DNA from: JARDZU01 sp963730285
GTDB taxonomy: Bacteria; Actinomycetota; Acidimicrobiia; Spongiisociales; ZC4RG35
Direction of reading: 5' to 3'
DNA length: 64,000 nucleotides
Assembly (NCBI GenBank): GCA_963730285.1
Contig: CAVSQY010000006.1
Coordinates: 124,001-188,000 of the forward strand
The position numbers were made by a program, and so were the translations under genes. Positions 18,579 to 27,074 of this stretch are shown here, one piece after another. The notes beneath the pieces are model-generated. The model saw only the letters and a list, made by a program, of their open reading frames with translations, ran no database searches and was not told the origin of the DNA. Position 1 is the stretch's first letter; the number at the start of each line of letters is the position of its first letter.

Positions 18579-19583
18579 ATGTTGGAGGATTCAACAGTGT
18601 TAGACATGCGCCGGTCTGCCTTCGGCGGATTCCATGAGCTAGACGGCAAGCATGCCGTGGTTCTCGGAGGCGCCGGGTTCCTCGGGTCTCACGTATGCAC
18701 CTGGTTGGTGTACTCGGGCGCCAAGGTCACCTGCATCGACAACCTGATCACCGGCAATGCGGCAAACGTCTCCCATTTGCTGGGCGACAAGAGATTCCGG
18801 CTACACGACTACGACGTGACCGACTATCTGCACGTGCCCGGCGAGGTCCACTATGTCCTCAACTTCGCCTCGCCGGCCTCACCGGTGGATTACTTGAAAT
18901 GGCCGATTCACACGCTCAAGGTCGGCGCGTTCGGCACTCACAAGGGCTTGGGACTTGCCTTGGACAAGGGAGCAACGTTCTTTCTCGCGTCCACGTCGGA
19001 GGTATATGGCGATCCCTTGGTCAACCCCCAGCCTGAGACCTACTGGGGAAACGTGAATCCGATCGGGCCCAGAGGGGTCTATGACGAGGCGAAGCGCTTC
19101 GCCGAGGCTCTCACCCTCGCCTACAACCGTGAGCACGGCGTCGAAACGAGAATCGTCCGGATCTTCAACACATATGGGCCTCGGATGCGTCCGAACGACG
19201 GACGGGCCGTCCCGGCCTTCTTCAAGGCCGCTCTCGAGGATCGACCGCTCCCCGTGTTCGGCGACGGATCCCAAACGAGGTCTCTGTGTTACGTCGATGA
19301 TGAGGTTGAAGGGATCCTCAGACTGCTGCTCTCCGACGAAGTGGAGCCAGTCAACATCGGCAACCCCGAGGAAGTCACCATGTTGGAGCTGGCGGAGTCA
19401 GTCCAAGACGTAGTCGGCAATCATCCTGGTGTCGAGTTCCACCCCAGACCCACCGACGATCCGATGGTGCGCCGACCCGACACAAACAAGGCTCAGCAAA
19501 TACTGGGATGGAAGGCCCAAATCTCGCTTCGCCAAGGCCTGGAGAAGACCCTTCCGTGGTTCAAGGAAGTCCTCGGCTTCTGA
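18579..19583 (+). CDS. UDP-glucuronate decarboxylase-like NAD-dependent epimerase/dehydratase
   Basis: A 334-residue extended SDR enzyme. Features are the Rossmann motif GGAGFLGSH, FASPASPVDYLKWPI, STSEVYGDP and the catalytic YDEAKR, with NTYGPRMRPNDGR near the sugar-nucleotide site. This combination is characteristic of UDP-xylose synthase-type enzymes, which turn UDP-glucuronate into UDP-xylose. Two starts compete: ATG 18579, leaderless behind TAGCCT, and GTG 18597, which has an ideal Shine-Dalgarno (GGAGGA, 7-base spacing). Both leave the enzyme complete. It would supply a pentose donor for the neighbouring glycan genes. Confidence 0.88.
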   Translation: MLEDSTVLDMRRSAFGGFHELDGKHAVVLGGAGFLGSHVCTWLVYSGAKVTCIDNLITGNAANVSHLLGDKRFRLHDYDVTDYLHVPGEVHYVLNFASPASPVDYLKWPIHTLKVGAFGTHKGLGLALDKGATFFLASTSEVYGDPLVNPQPETYWGNVNPIGPRGVYDEAKRFAEALTLAYNREHGVETRIVRIFNTYGPRMRPNDGRAVPAFFKAALEDRPLPVFGDGSQTRSLCYVDDEVEGILRLLLSDEVEPVNIGNPEEVTMLELAESVQDVVGNHPGVEFHPRPTDDPMVRRPDTNKAQQILGWKAQISLRQGLEKTLPWFKEVLGF

Positions 19584-19594
19584 ACAACGCCAGA

Positions 19595-20278
19595 ATGGAC
19601 CACATGTCTTGGTCGGACCTCGATCAGTGGTGGCTGCGTGAGGTTCGGGAAGATCCCGCTTACGAGTCCATGGTCACCCCTGTCTTGCTCTCGCTGCTTC
19701 GACCCGAGCCGGGGAGGACCTACCTCGATCTTGGATGTGGCGAGGGAAGGGTGATGCGTTCGGTGGTTGCCGCCGGGGCCAACGCACACGGCGTCGAGCA
19801 GAACTCAACGTTGGCAGGGCTGGCGGCCCTTTCACAGCCAACCGTCGTGGCACGGCTCCCTGACCTTTCGTTCCTTGCGAGCGACTCGTATGCCGGAGCC
19901 TATTTGGTGTTGGTGTTGGAGCACATCGCTGATCATCGAACGATGTTCGCCGAGGCCGCCAGGGTCGTCAGGGTCGGAGGAGTGCTAGCGCTGGTGATGA
20001 ATCACCCAATCTGGACGGCACCCCGGGCCACTCCAATCACCGACGGTGATGGCGAAGTCTTGTGGCGTTCGGGCAATTACTTCGGCGAAGGCGAGGTCAT
20101 CGAGCCTGCCGGCGAAGGCAAGGTCGTGTTCCACCACCGCCCTCTCTTCGAGTTGATGAATTCAGCCGCCTCTGCCGGCTGGGCTCTCGAGGAGATGATC
20201 GAGCTTCCTCATCACGATTCAGATAATCAATCCGGCATCCCGCGCCTCCTGGCTTGTCGGTGGTGGCTAATACCCTGA
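19595..20278 (+). CDS. SAM-dependent class I methyltransferase
   Basis: A 227-residue methyltransferase with motif I YLDLGCGEGRVMRSV, the acidic motif II region GVEQNSTLAG and LVLEHIADH. The C-terminal half is rich in His and Trp and unlike well-known subfamilies. Its place between a sugar-nucleotide enzyme and uvrC suggests a small-molecule or glycan substrate, but none can be named. The start is ATG 19595, with ATG 19604 (MSWSDLD) as alternative; the frame extending upstream to 19508 overlaps the decarboxylase gene. Confidence 0.78.
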   Translation: MDHMSWSDLDQWWLREVREDPAYESMVTPVLLSLLRPEPGRTYLDLGCGEGRVMRSVVAAGANAHGVEQNSTLAGLAALSQPTVVARLPDLSFLASDSYAGAYLVLVLEHIADHRTMFAEAARVVRVGGVLALVMNHPIWTAPRATPITDGDGEVLWRSGNYFGEGEVIEPAGEGKVVFHHRPLFELMNSAASAGWALEEMIELPHHDSDNQSGIPRLLACRWWLIP

Positions 20279-20284
20279 GCGTCG

Positions 20285-22111
20285 GTGTACGAGCGTCCCA
20301 AGACTTCCGAGATCCCCGACCAGCCGGGGGCCTACCTCTTCCGTGACAAGGACGGAAGGGTGATCTACGTAGGCAAGGCCAAGAGCTTGCGTAGCCGGGT
20401 GACCTCCTACTTCGGGACGGGTCTGCACCCGCGAACCGAGGCGATGGTCGATGCAGCCCGGTCGGTGGAGTGGATCATCACCGAGTCCGAAGTGGCTGCC
20501 CTCATGTTGGAGTACTCGCTGATCAAGCGTCACAGGCCCCGATTCAACGTCAAGCTCACCGATGACAAGTCGTACCCGTATCTTGCCATCACCCGCAAGG
20601 ACGAGTGGCCGAGGGCGCGGGTTATGCGCGGGGCCAAGCGGAAGGGAAACGAGTACTTCGGTCCGTATGCGCACACCTATGCGATCAGGAAGACCCTGGA
20701 CCAGTTGTTGCGGACCTTTCCGGTCCGGACCTGTTCCGACTCCCTGTTTCGCCGTCAGGAGGCTCAGGGGAGGCCATGCCTGCTCTATCACATCGAGAAG
20801 TGCGCCGGGCCGTGCATCAGGGCTGTGAGCTCCGAGGACTATGCGGAAATGGTCGAAGGCTTGGCGTCGTTCCTGAGGGGGGATACCGACGGGGCCATGA
20901 AGGACCTCAAAGAGCGGATGTGGGCGGCGTCGGAGCGTCAGGAGTTCGAGCTGGCCGCCCGCCATCGCGACCGGATGGAGGACGTCCGAAGAGCGATGCT
21001 CCGTCAGGAGGTCGTTACCGAGCGCCCCGAGGATTTCGATCTGATCGCATTTCACGGTGACGACTTGGAGTCGGCCTTCCAGATCCTCCACGTGAGGCGG
21101 GGACGGGTTGTCGGCCGTATGGGAACGGTCGTCGACCGGGTCGAGGAGCTCACCGACGCGGAGCTGATGAGCCGGGTGATCAGGCAGCTCTATGGCGATG
21201 AGCTTCCGCCCAAGCAGGTCCTGGTCTCGATCGAGCCCGAGGAGCACGAGTTGCTCAATGATTGGCTGGAAGAGAGACGTGGCACCCAGGTGAGCCTCCG
21301 CGTGCCCAAACGTGGATCGAAGCGGAGCCTCATGGAAACGACGGCCACCAACGCCGCCGAAGCGTTTGCCCGCCATCGTCTGAAGCGCTCTCAAGACCAC
21401 AACGCAAGGGCAAAGGCTCTGCGCTCACTTCAGGAAGCGCTCGGGCTCTCGGAGCCGCCCCTGCGGATCGAGGCGTACGACATCTCCACACTTCAAGGGA
21501 CGAACACCGTTGCGTCGATGGTGGTGCTCGAGGATGGGATGCCGAAGAGGTCGGAATATCGGCGATTCAAGATGAAGACCATCCAAGGCCAGGACGACTT
21601 CGCGTCGATGGAAGAGACGGTGCGACGCCGTTTCAGGGCCTACCTGGCCGAGCAGAGAAGGTCGGTGGCCGAGCAGGGCAAGTTCTCCTATCCGCCCTCA
21701 TTGGTCCTCATCGACGGTGGCCCCGGACAACTGGGCCGGGCGGTCAAGGTTCTCGACGAGCTGGGCCTGGACATCCCCGCCATCGGCCTCGCCAAACGGA
21801 TGGAGGAGGTCTATTTGCCCGGCAAACCCGATCCCATCAGAATTCCCCGCGATGCCGAGGCCCTCTACCTCCTACAGCAGGTGCGGGATGAGGCTCACCG
21901 GTTCGCCATCACCTATCACCGTCAGTTGCGGTCGAAATCCATGGTCGATTCGATACTCGACGAAATCCCGGGAATCGGCCCCAAGCGCAAGAAGGACCTG
22001 ATTCGTCGATTTGGGTCCTTGAAGAAGATCAGGGAGGCCGGGCACGAAACTCTGGCCGAAGTGGTGCCAAACAAGGTGGCTACCGATCTGTACTCTGCGC
22101 TGCACAGCTGA
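20285..22111 (+). CDS. uvrC: UvrABC system protein C
   Basis: A 608-residue dual-incision endonuclease of nucleotide excision repair. It has a GIY-YIG domain at the N-terminus (GAYLFRDKDGRVIYVGKAK), a UVR domain near 200-240 that contacts UvrB, the RNase H-like 5' nuclease domain (EAYDISTLQGT, LVLIDGGPGQL) and a terminal helix-hairpin-helix (IPGIGPKRKKDLIRRFGS). The GTG at 20285 follows TACCCT (20271-20276) by 8 bases, so the mRNA may be leaderless. rapZ follows 6 bases after the stop. Confidence 0.97.
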   Translation: MYERPKTSEIPDQPGAYLFRDKDGRVIYVGKAKSLRSRVTSYFGTGLHPRTEAMVDAARSVEWIITESEVAALMLEYSLIKRHRPRFNVKLTDDKSYPYLAITRKDEWPRARVMRGAKRKGNEYFGPYAHTYAIRKTLDQLLRTFPVRTCSDSLFRRQEAQGRPCLLYHIEKCAGPCIRAVSSEDYAEMVEGLASFLRGDTDGAMKDLKERMWAASERQEFELAARHRDRMEDVRRAMLRQEVVTERPEDFDLIAFHGDDLESAFQILHVRRGRVVGRMGTVVDRVEELTDAELMSRVIRQLYGDELPPKQVLVSIEPEEHELLNDWLEERRGTQVSLRVPKRGSKRSLMETTATNAAEAFARHRLKRSQDHNARAKALRSLQEALGLSEPPLRIEAYDISTLQGTNTVASMVVLEDGMPKRSEYRRFKMKTIQGQDDFASMEETVRRRFRAYLAEQRRSVAEQGKFSYPPSLVLIDGGPGQLGRAVKVLDELGLDIPAIGLAKRMEEVYLPGKPDPIRIPRDAEALYLLQQVRDEAHRFAITYHRQLRSKSMVDSILDEIPGIGPKRKKDLIRRFGSLKKIREAGHETLAEVVPNKVATDLYSALHS

Positions 22112-22117
22112 CCGAGA

Positions 22118-22996
22118 GTGGCGATGGACATACCGGCAACCGACCATCCACATGTCCTTGTCGTCACCGGAATGTCCGGTGCCGGCCGATCATCCTCGGC
22201 CAAGGTCTTAGAAGACCTGGGCTACACGGTGATCGACAACCTGCCGCCGCGCTTGCTCGCTCCTGCTGCCCAGTCGCACGACATCCCCGAGCGCCACAAA
22301 CATTTGGCAGTGGTGATCGACTCTCGGGGCGGGTTGTCGATTCAGGAGCTCAGGAGCGCGGTCGAAGAGCTCGGTCGCGAAGGGGTCCTAACGCGCGTGG
22401 TGTTTCTCGACGCCGACGACGACGTCATCGTCTCGCGCTACGAGGAGAACAAGCGTCCGCATCCGCTCGGTCGGTCGACTATCTCGGAGTCGATCAGCGC
22501 CGAACGCGAGCTGTTGGCGGATTTGAGGGAGGAGGCCGATGTCATCATCGACACCTCATCACTAAACGTTCACGAGTTGCGGGATCGGCTCACCACACAG
22601 TTCAGCGACGAGGACATGACCAGGCCGATGAAGGTGTCGCTCCGCTCTTTCGGCTTCAAGCATGGGACACCACGCGATGCCGATCTCATGTTCGACGTAC
22701 GCTTCCTTCCAAATCCCCACTGGGTCCCCGAATTGCGCCACCTGCGAGGCACCGACGACAGAGTTGCCGAATATGTGATGGGTGAGGACGCCGCCAGGGA
22801 GTTCGTGGATCGAGTGGACGATCTCCTCGAGTTTCTCATCCCGAGATTCGAGGCCGAAGGCAAATCGTACCTGTCGGTGGCCATCGGGTGCACGGGGGGT
22901 CATCACCGATCAGTGGCAATCGCCGAGGAGCTGGGGAGACGTTTGGCCCAGCACGGCGTCCGGGCGGTGGTCTCCCATCGCGACATCGAACGGTGA
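22118..22996 (+). CDS. rapZ: RNase adapter / nucleotide-binding protein RapZ
   Basis: A 292-residue protein. The N-terminal P-loop is GMSGAGRSSSAKVLEDLG, and the C-terminal domain ends in the family hallmark IGCTGGHHRSVAIAEELG. In Gammaproteobacteria RapZ binds small RNAs and glucosamine-6-phosphate; in Actinobacteria the homologue sits with yvcK and probably links envelope-precursor status to regulation. The start is GTG 22118 or ATG 22124. The stop overlaps the yvcK start (GTGA), so the genes are translationally coupled. Confidence 0.94.
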   Translation: MAMDIPATDHPHVLVVTGMSGAGRSSSAKVLEDLGYTVIDNLPPRLLAPAAQSHDIPERHKHLAVVIDSRGGLSIQELRSAVEELGREGVLTRVVFLDADDDVIVSRYEENKRPHPLGRSTISESISAERELLADLREEADVIIDTSSLNVHELRDRLTTQFSDEDMTRPMKVSLRSFGFKHGTPRDADLMFDVRFLPNPHWVPELRHLRGTDDRVAEYVMGEDAAREFVDRVDDLLEFLIPRFEAEGKSYLSVAIGCTGGHHRSVAIAEELGRRLAQHGVRAVVSHRDIER

Positions 22997-23964
22997 GCCA
23001 ACAACCCGAAACCGCCCTCGCCCCCCTGCTACTCGACCCCGAAGGCCCAACCGTGGTCGCCGTCGGCGGGGGACATGGCCAGGCGGCCGCGTTGGAAGCG
23101 ATCCAGTGTTATGCGGGGAGAATCACGGCTCTGGTGGCGGTCGGCGACGACGGCGGCTCGTCTGGTCGTCTCAGCGACCTCGGCCTTCCCCCACCCGGGG
23201 ACGTGAGACGGTGTCTTCTGGCACTCACCCCGGAGCCCTCGATCTGGTCCGAGCTTTTTGCCCACCGCTTCTCGGGCGGTGATGTTGCCGAGCACTCTCT
23301 TGGGAATCTGATCTTGGCCGGGCTGGCAGACTTGTTCGGCGATTTCGAGTCAGCGGTGTCCACTGCTGAGCGACTATTGGGAACGGTCGGCTCGGTCATT
23401 CCGGTCGCCGATCACCCGATCACCCTCCGGGCGGTGATCAACGGGACGGAGGTGTTTGGACAGCGGTCTATCAGCGAAGCGAATGGCGATATCGAGGATC
23501 TCACCATCGAACCGAGCGATGCGCTGGCAAGCCATAGTGCCTTGACCGCGGTCGCCGAAGCAGATCAGATCGTCATCGGCCCGGGGAGTCTCTACACGTC
23601 GCTCATCTCGGCTCTCAAGGTGAACATGCTCTCGGATGCAGTCATGGCAGCTCGAGCACAGAGGGTCTTTGTCATGAACCTCGTGACCCAGGATGGGGAG
23701 ACCCTGGGGATGGATGGTGGTGCCCATCTATCCGCGCTCGCCGAGCATGTCGGTGTGCTCGGCCCGGGGGTGGTCATAGCCCATGAGGGCTCGCTGACGA
23801 TTCCGCCTGGCCACGAGCGGGTAAGCATCGATCCAGCGGCTGCGGCCGAGCTCGGATGGCGGGTCGTCTTTGCAGATGTCGGTGACGACAAGGCAGACTG
23901 GCCCAATCACGACCCGCTCAAATTGGGGCGGGTGTTGGAGAACCTGACGACTACTGAGGATTGA
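22993..23964 (+). CDS. yvcK: YvcK/CofD-like gluconeogenesis factor
   Basis: A 323-residue CofD-fold protein. Motifs are VVAVGGGHGQAAALEA, VGDDGGSSGRLSDLG and VIGPGSLYTSLI. YvcK proteins bind UDP-sugars and are needed for growth on gluconeogenic carbon and for normal cell shape in Bacillus and mycobacteria. The GTG at 22993 overlaps the rapZ TGA; a frame from 22888 only re-reads rapZ. The stop overlaps the pgk ATG. whiA, which normally follows yvcK in actinobacteria, is not here. Confidence 0.93.
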   Translation: MSQQPETALAPLLLDPEGPTVVAVGGGHGQAAALEAIQCYAGRITALVAVGDDGGSSGRLSDLGLPPPGDVRRCLLALTPEPSIWSELFAHRFSGGDVAEHSLGNLILAGLADLFGDFESAVSTAERLLGTVGSVIPVADHPITLRAVINGTEVFGQRSISEANGDIEDLTIEPSDALASHSALTAVAEADQIVIGPGSLYTSLISALKVNMLSDAVMAARAQRVFVMNLVTQDGETLGMDGGAHLSALAEHVGVLGPGVVIAHEGSLTIPPGHERVSIDPAAAAELGWRVVFADVGDDKADWPNHDPLKLGRVLENLTTTED

Positions 23965-25103
23965 TGACAATGCCCCGATACCTGACACTCGACGATGTCG
24001 ATGTCGATGGGCTCGACGTCCTGGTGCGTTCCGATCTGAACGTGCCCCTTGATGACGGCGAAGTGGGTGACGACTTCAGGATCCAGGCCGCATTGCCCAC
24101 ATTGGAGAGGCTGGTGGAAATGGGCGCGCAGGTATCCGTGTGCTCGCATCTAGGGCGACCCAACGGGCCTGAAGCGCATCTCTCTCTTCGACCGGTCGCC
24201 GCCAGGATGGCCGAGCTATCCAAGTATGAGGTCGATTTTCTGAGTGGTGGTCAGATCACCGTGATGGAGAACACCCGGTTCAACGATGGTGAGGTCAAGA
24301 ACGGCACGCAATATGCATCCGAGCTTGCAGATGGGTTCGATCTCTTCGTCCAGGACGCGTTCGGGTCTGTCCATCGCGCTCATGCCTCGACCGTCGGTGT
24401 CGCCGAGCTGATCAAGTCGGTGGCGGGACCGTTGCTCGACACAGAGTTGGCCGCTCTCGGCAGGTTCCTGGCCGATCCGGAGCGACCCTATGTGGTGGTC
24501 CTTGGTGGGGCCAAGGTATCCGACAAGCTCGGGGTGATCGAGAATCTCCTGCCCCGTGTCGACGCAATGCTCATCGCCGGTGGCATGTGCTTCACATTGC
24601 TGAAGGCCAAAGGGATCGACGTCGGGGCCTCCCTGGTCGAGGAGGGCATGCTGGAGTCTGTGGCGGCCGTCTTGGATGGGCCCGAAGGGCGCAAGATCAT
24701 CCTCCCCTCGGATGTGGTGGCTGCCGATCGATTCGCCGAGGACGCCGAACACCGAACCGTCTATGTCAAGGAGATCCCACCCGGTTGGCTCGGCCTCGAT
24801 ATCGGCAAGGAGACGATCATGCTCTTCGAATCGGTCGTTCGGACGGCCGAGACGGTCTTCTGGAACGGCCCGATGGGGGTGTTCGAGTGGCCGGCATTCA
24901 GGGCCGGCACGGAGGCCATAGCCCGTGCCGTGGTCGACACGAGCGCTTACACCGCCGTTGGGGGCGGCGACTCGGCTGCTGCCCTACGGCAAATGGGGCT
25001 CGACGATGCCGTCTCGCACCTGTCGACCGGTGGGGGAGCGGGACTTGAATTTCTCGAGGGCAAGGCTTTGCCGGGAGTGGCGGTGTTGGAAAGGTGGGTA
25101 TGA
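23964..25103 (+). CDS. pgk: Phosphoglycerate kinase
   Basis: A 379-residue glycolytic enzyme transferring phosphate between 1,3-bisphosphoglycerate and ADP. Seen: VLVRSDLNVPL (substrate loop), SHLGRPNG, the hinge and nucleotide region VVLGGAKVSDKLGVI, FWNGPMGVFEW and TAVGGGDSAAAL. The length is slightly below the usual 390-400. The ATG at 23964 overlaps the yvcK stop (TGATG); ATG 23970 is possible. The gap gene that usually precedes pgk is missing. Confidence 0.96.
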   Translation: MTMPRYLTLDDVDVDGLDVLVRSDLNVPLDDGEVGDDFRIQAALPTLERLVEMGAQVSVCSHLGRPNGPEAHLSLRPVAARMAELSKYEVDFLSGGQITVMENTRFNDGEVKNGTQYASELADGFDLFVQDAFGSVHRAHASTVGVAELIKSVAGPLLDTELAALGRFLADPERPYVVVLGGAKVSDKLGVIENLLPRVDAMLIAGGMCFTLLKAKGIDVGASLVEEGMLESVAAVLDGPEGRKIILPSDVVAADRFAEDAEHRTVYVKEIPPGWLGLDIGKETIMLFESVVRTAETVFWNGPMGVFEWPAFRAGTEAIARAVVDTSAYTAVGGGDSAAALRQMGLDDAVSHLSTGGGAGLEFLEGKALPGVAVLERWV

Positions 25104-25110
25104 GGCTGTC

Positions 25111-25884
25111 ATGACCGAGCGCAAAGACTTGATGGTTGGGAATTGGAAGATGAATGCCAACCATCTGGAGGCGATTCAGATGGTGCAGAAGCTCTCCTAT
25201 CGCCTGGAGAGCTCTGACCTCGATCGCGTCGAGGTCGTGGTCGGTCCCCCTTACACTTCACTGAGATCGGTCCAAACGGTGATCGAGTCCGATCGTCTGC
25301 GCTTGGGGATAGCCGCACAGGACGTCTATTGGGAGCCATCGGGGGCCTACACGGGTGAGATATCCGCTCCGATGCTGGCCAAGCTTTCGGTGGGCCATGT
25401 GATTGTTGGCCACTCCGAGCGTCGTCGGTTGTTCGGTGAGACCAACGAAGCCGTCAGCAAGAAGGCTCGAGCCGTGATCTCGGCGGAGATGGCGCCGATC
25501 GTGTGCGTCGGCGAGACAGAAGAAGAACGCGAGTCAGGTGTGGCCGAGTCGGTGGTGACCGAGCAGCTACTCGCCTCTCTCGCCGGCCTGACGCCCGAGG
25601 AAGTGGCACAGTCATCGGTTGCATATGAGCCGATCTGGGCCATAGGGACCGGGCGAAACGCCCTTCCCGACGATGCGGGATTGATGACGGGGATCATCCG
25701 CGAGACGATCGCTGACAAGCTGTCACCCGAGGCAGCAGCCGGGGTCCGGATCCTCTATGGGGGCTCGGTCAACGCCGGGAACATCAAGGGATTCATGGCC
25801 AAGTCGGAAGTCGATGGCGCCTTGGTCGGCGGAGCCTCCCTCGACCCCGACGGCTTTGCCGCCATCGTCAGGTATTGGATGTGA
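25111..25884 (+). CDS. tpiA: Triosephosphate isomerase
   Basis: A 257-residue TIM-barrel enzyme interconverting dihydroxyacetone phosphate and glyceraldehyde-3-phosphate. The catalytic Lys is in VGNWKMNAN, the electrophilic His in VIVGHSERRR and the general-base Glu in VAYEPIWAIGTG; the phosphate-binding ILYGGSVNAGN is present. The ATG at 25111 is 7 bases after pgk. A longer in-frame extension back to 24925 overlaps pgk and is not real. The stop overlaps the gpmA GTG. Confidence 0.97.
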   Translation: MTERKDLMVGNWKMNANHLEAIQMVQKLSYRLESSDLDRVEVVVGPPYTSLRSVQTVIESDRLRLGIAAQDVYWEPSGAYTGEISAPMLAKLSVGHVIVGHSERRRLFGETNEAVSKKARAVISAEMAPIVCVGETEEERESGVAESVVTEQLLASLAGLTPEEVAQSSVAYEPIWAIGTGRNALPDDAGLMTGIIRETIADKLSPEAAAGVRILYGGSVNAGNIKGFMAKSEVDGALVGGASLDPDGFAAIVRYWM

Positions 25885-26624
25885 CCTACACCCTGATCCT
25901 TCTCCGTCATGGCGAGTCGACGTGGAATCTGGAGAACCTGTTCACCGGATGGACCGATGTGGGGCTCACCGAGCGGGGTGAGGAGGAGGGCCGAGATGCG
26001 GGACGGTTGATGGACCAGGAGGGCCTGGTCCCGGATGTCCTGCACACCTCCGTCCTGGTTCGCGCCATAAAGACCGCCGAGCTCGCACTCGAGGAGATGG
26101 GTTTGGAGTACCTCCCGGTCAAGCGATCGTGGCGCCTCAATGAGCGCCACTACGGGGCCCTCCAGGGTCTCAACAAGAAGGAAACCGCAGACGAACACGG
26201 AGCCGAGCAGGTGCTGATGTGGCGGAGGAGTTACGACGTGAGACCGCCCGCCCTCACTCGCGAAGACGACCGGCACCCGAGCCACGACCCCCGGTATTGG
26301 CAGCTGGCGCCTGACGTTGTCCCGGCCACCGAATGCCTCGAGGATGTGGTTGTCCGCATGCTCCCCTATTGGCACGATGCCATCGTCCCCGACCTGCGAC
26401 AGGGGGCCCTCCCGTTGGTTGTGGCGCACGGCAACTCGTTACGCGCCCTCGTCAAGCATCTAGATCAGATCAGTGATGAAGAGATCATCGACCTCAATAT
26501 CCCGACAGGCGTGCCGCTGGTTTATGAGTTGGACGACGAGTTGAAACCTCTCAGCAGCCGGTATTTGGGTGACGAGGCGGCGGCGAAGGCGGCGGCCGAA
26601 GCCGTTGCCCGTCAGGCCGGATAG
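25881..26624 (+). CDS. gpmA: 2,3-bisphosphoglycerate-dependent phosphoglycerate mutase
   Basis: A 247-residue histidine-phosphatase-fold enzyme converting 3- to 2-phosphoglycerate. The phospho-acceptor His is in LLRHGESTWN, followed by GWTDVGLTERG, the Glu-containing RLNERHYGALQGLNK and the second His in VVAHGNSLRALV. The GTG at 25881 overlaps the tpiA TGA (GTGA); TTG 25875 is a weaker option. Finding gpmA between tpiA and secG is less usual, as secG normally follows tpiA directly. Confidence 0.95.
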   Translation: MTYTLILLRHGESTWNLENLFTGWTDVGLTERGEEEGRDAGRLMDQEGLVPDVLHTSVLVRAIKTAELALEEMGLEYLPVKRSWRLNERHYGALQGLNKKETADEHGAEQVLMWRRSYDVRPPALTREDDRHPSHDPRYWQLAPDVVPATECLEDVVVRMLPYWHDAIVPDLRQGALPLVVAHGNSLRALVKHLDQISDEEIIDLNIPTGVPLVYELDDELKPLSSRYLGDEAAAKAAAEAVARQAG

Positions 26625-26641
26625 GCCAACCAGCGTTCAAC

Positions 26642-26650
26642 TGGTACAAT
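26642..26650 (+). promoter_or_regulatory. Extended -10 promoter for secG
   Basis: TGG-TACAAT (26642-26650) matches an extended -10 (TGnTAnAAT) and gives a leader of about 45 bases before secG. No -35 is obvious, as expected for extended -10 promoters. Confidence 0.45.
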
Positions 26651-26701
26651 TGCACCGCCCGGCATCTCGTGGTGCGGGGATCCAAACCATCAGGTAGATC
26701 A

Positions 26702-26944
26702 ATGGCTGTCGCCCAGGCAATCGCAATAGTCGTGCACATCGTCCTTTCTTTGGCGGTGATCGCACTCGTTCTGCTCCACTCGGGTAAGGGTGGAGGCCTC
26801 TCCGACGTTTTCGGAGGAGGAATGTCGACATCGAACCTCGGGGGGAGCACCGTTGTCGAACGCAACCTCGATCGGCTCACGGTCCTCGTCGGCGTGCTGT
26901 TCGCCATCAGCACCTTTGTGCTGACGTTTCTCTTGAACAGCTGA
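26702..26944 (+). CDS. secG: Preprotein translocase subunit SecG
   Basis: An 80-residue protein with two hydrophobic segments (about 3-25 and 57-78) joined by the conserved loop LLHSGKGGGLSDVFGGG. SecG is the accessory subunit of the SecYEG channel and aids SecA-driven protein export. The start is ATG 26702; the frame from 26669 extends into the promoter. tRNA-Leu follows 24 bases downstream. Confidence 0.93.
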   Translation: MAVAQAIAIVVHIVLSLAVIALVLLHSGKGGGLSDVFGGGMSTSNLGGSTVVERNLDRLTVLVGVLFAISTFVLTFLLNS

Positions 26945-26968
26945 AGACGTAGACTCGCCCAGCTTCTC

Positions 26969-27055
26969 GTCGGAGTGGCGGAATTGGTAGACGCGCTAGG
27001 TTGAGGGCCTAGTGGGGTATTACTCCCCGTGGAGGTTCGAGTCCTCTCTCCGACA
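26969..27055 (+). tRNA. tRNA-Leu (anticodon GAG)
   Basis: An 87-base class II tRNA. The acceptor strands GTCGGAG (26969-26975) and CTCCGAC (27048-27054) pair fully, with discriminator A at 27055. The anticodon stem CTAGG/CCTAG encloses loop TTGAGGG, giving anticodon GAG at 27003-27005. A long variable arm (GGGGTATTACTCCCC) and TTCGAGTC T-loop are present. CCA is not encoded. TAGACT at 26950-26955 is a possible -10. The 3' end serves as the attachment site of the adjoining element, so the natural terminator is now 8.4 kb away. Confidence 0.97.
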
Positions 27056-27074
27056 CTCGACTCAACTACACGCG
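27047..27074 (+). other. Left attachment site (attL) at the tRNA-Leu 3' end
   Basis: The core TCTCCGACAC (27047-27056) covers the last bases of the tRNA. The element arm AACTACACGCG (27064-27074) follows. The same core recurs at 34662 and 35422, and the arm recurs as GACTACACGCG at 34684. Confidence 0.7.
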
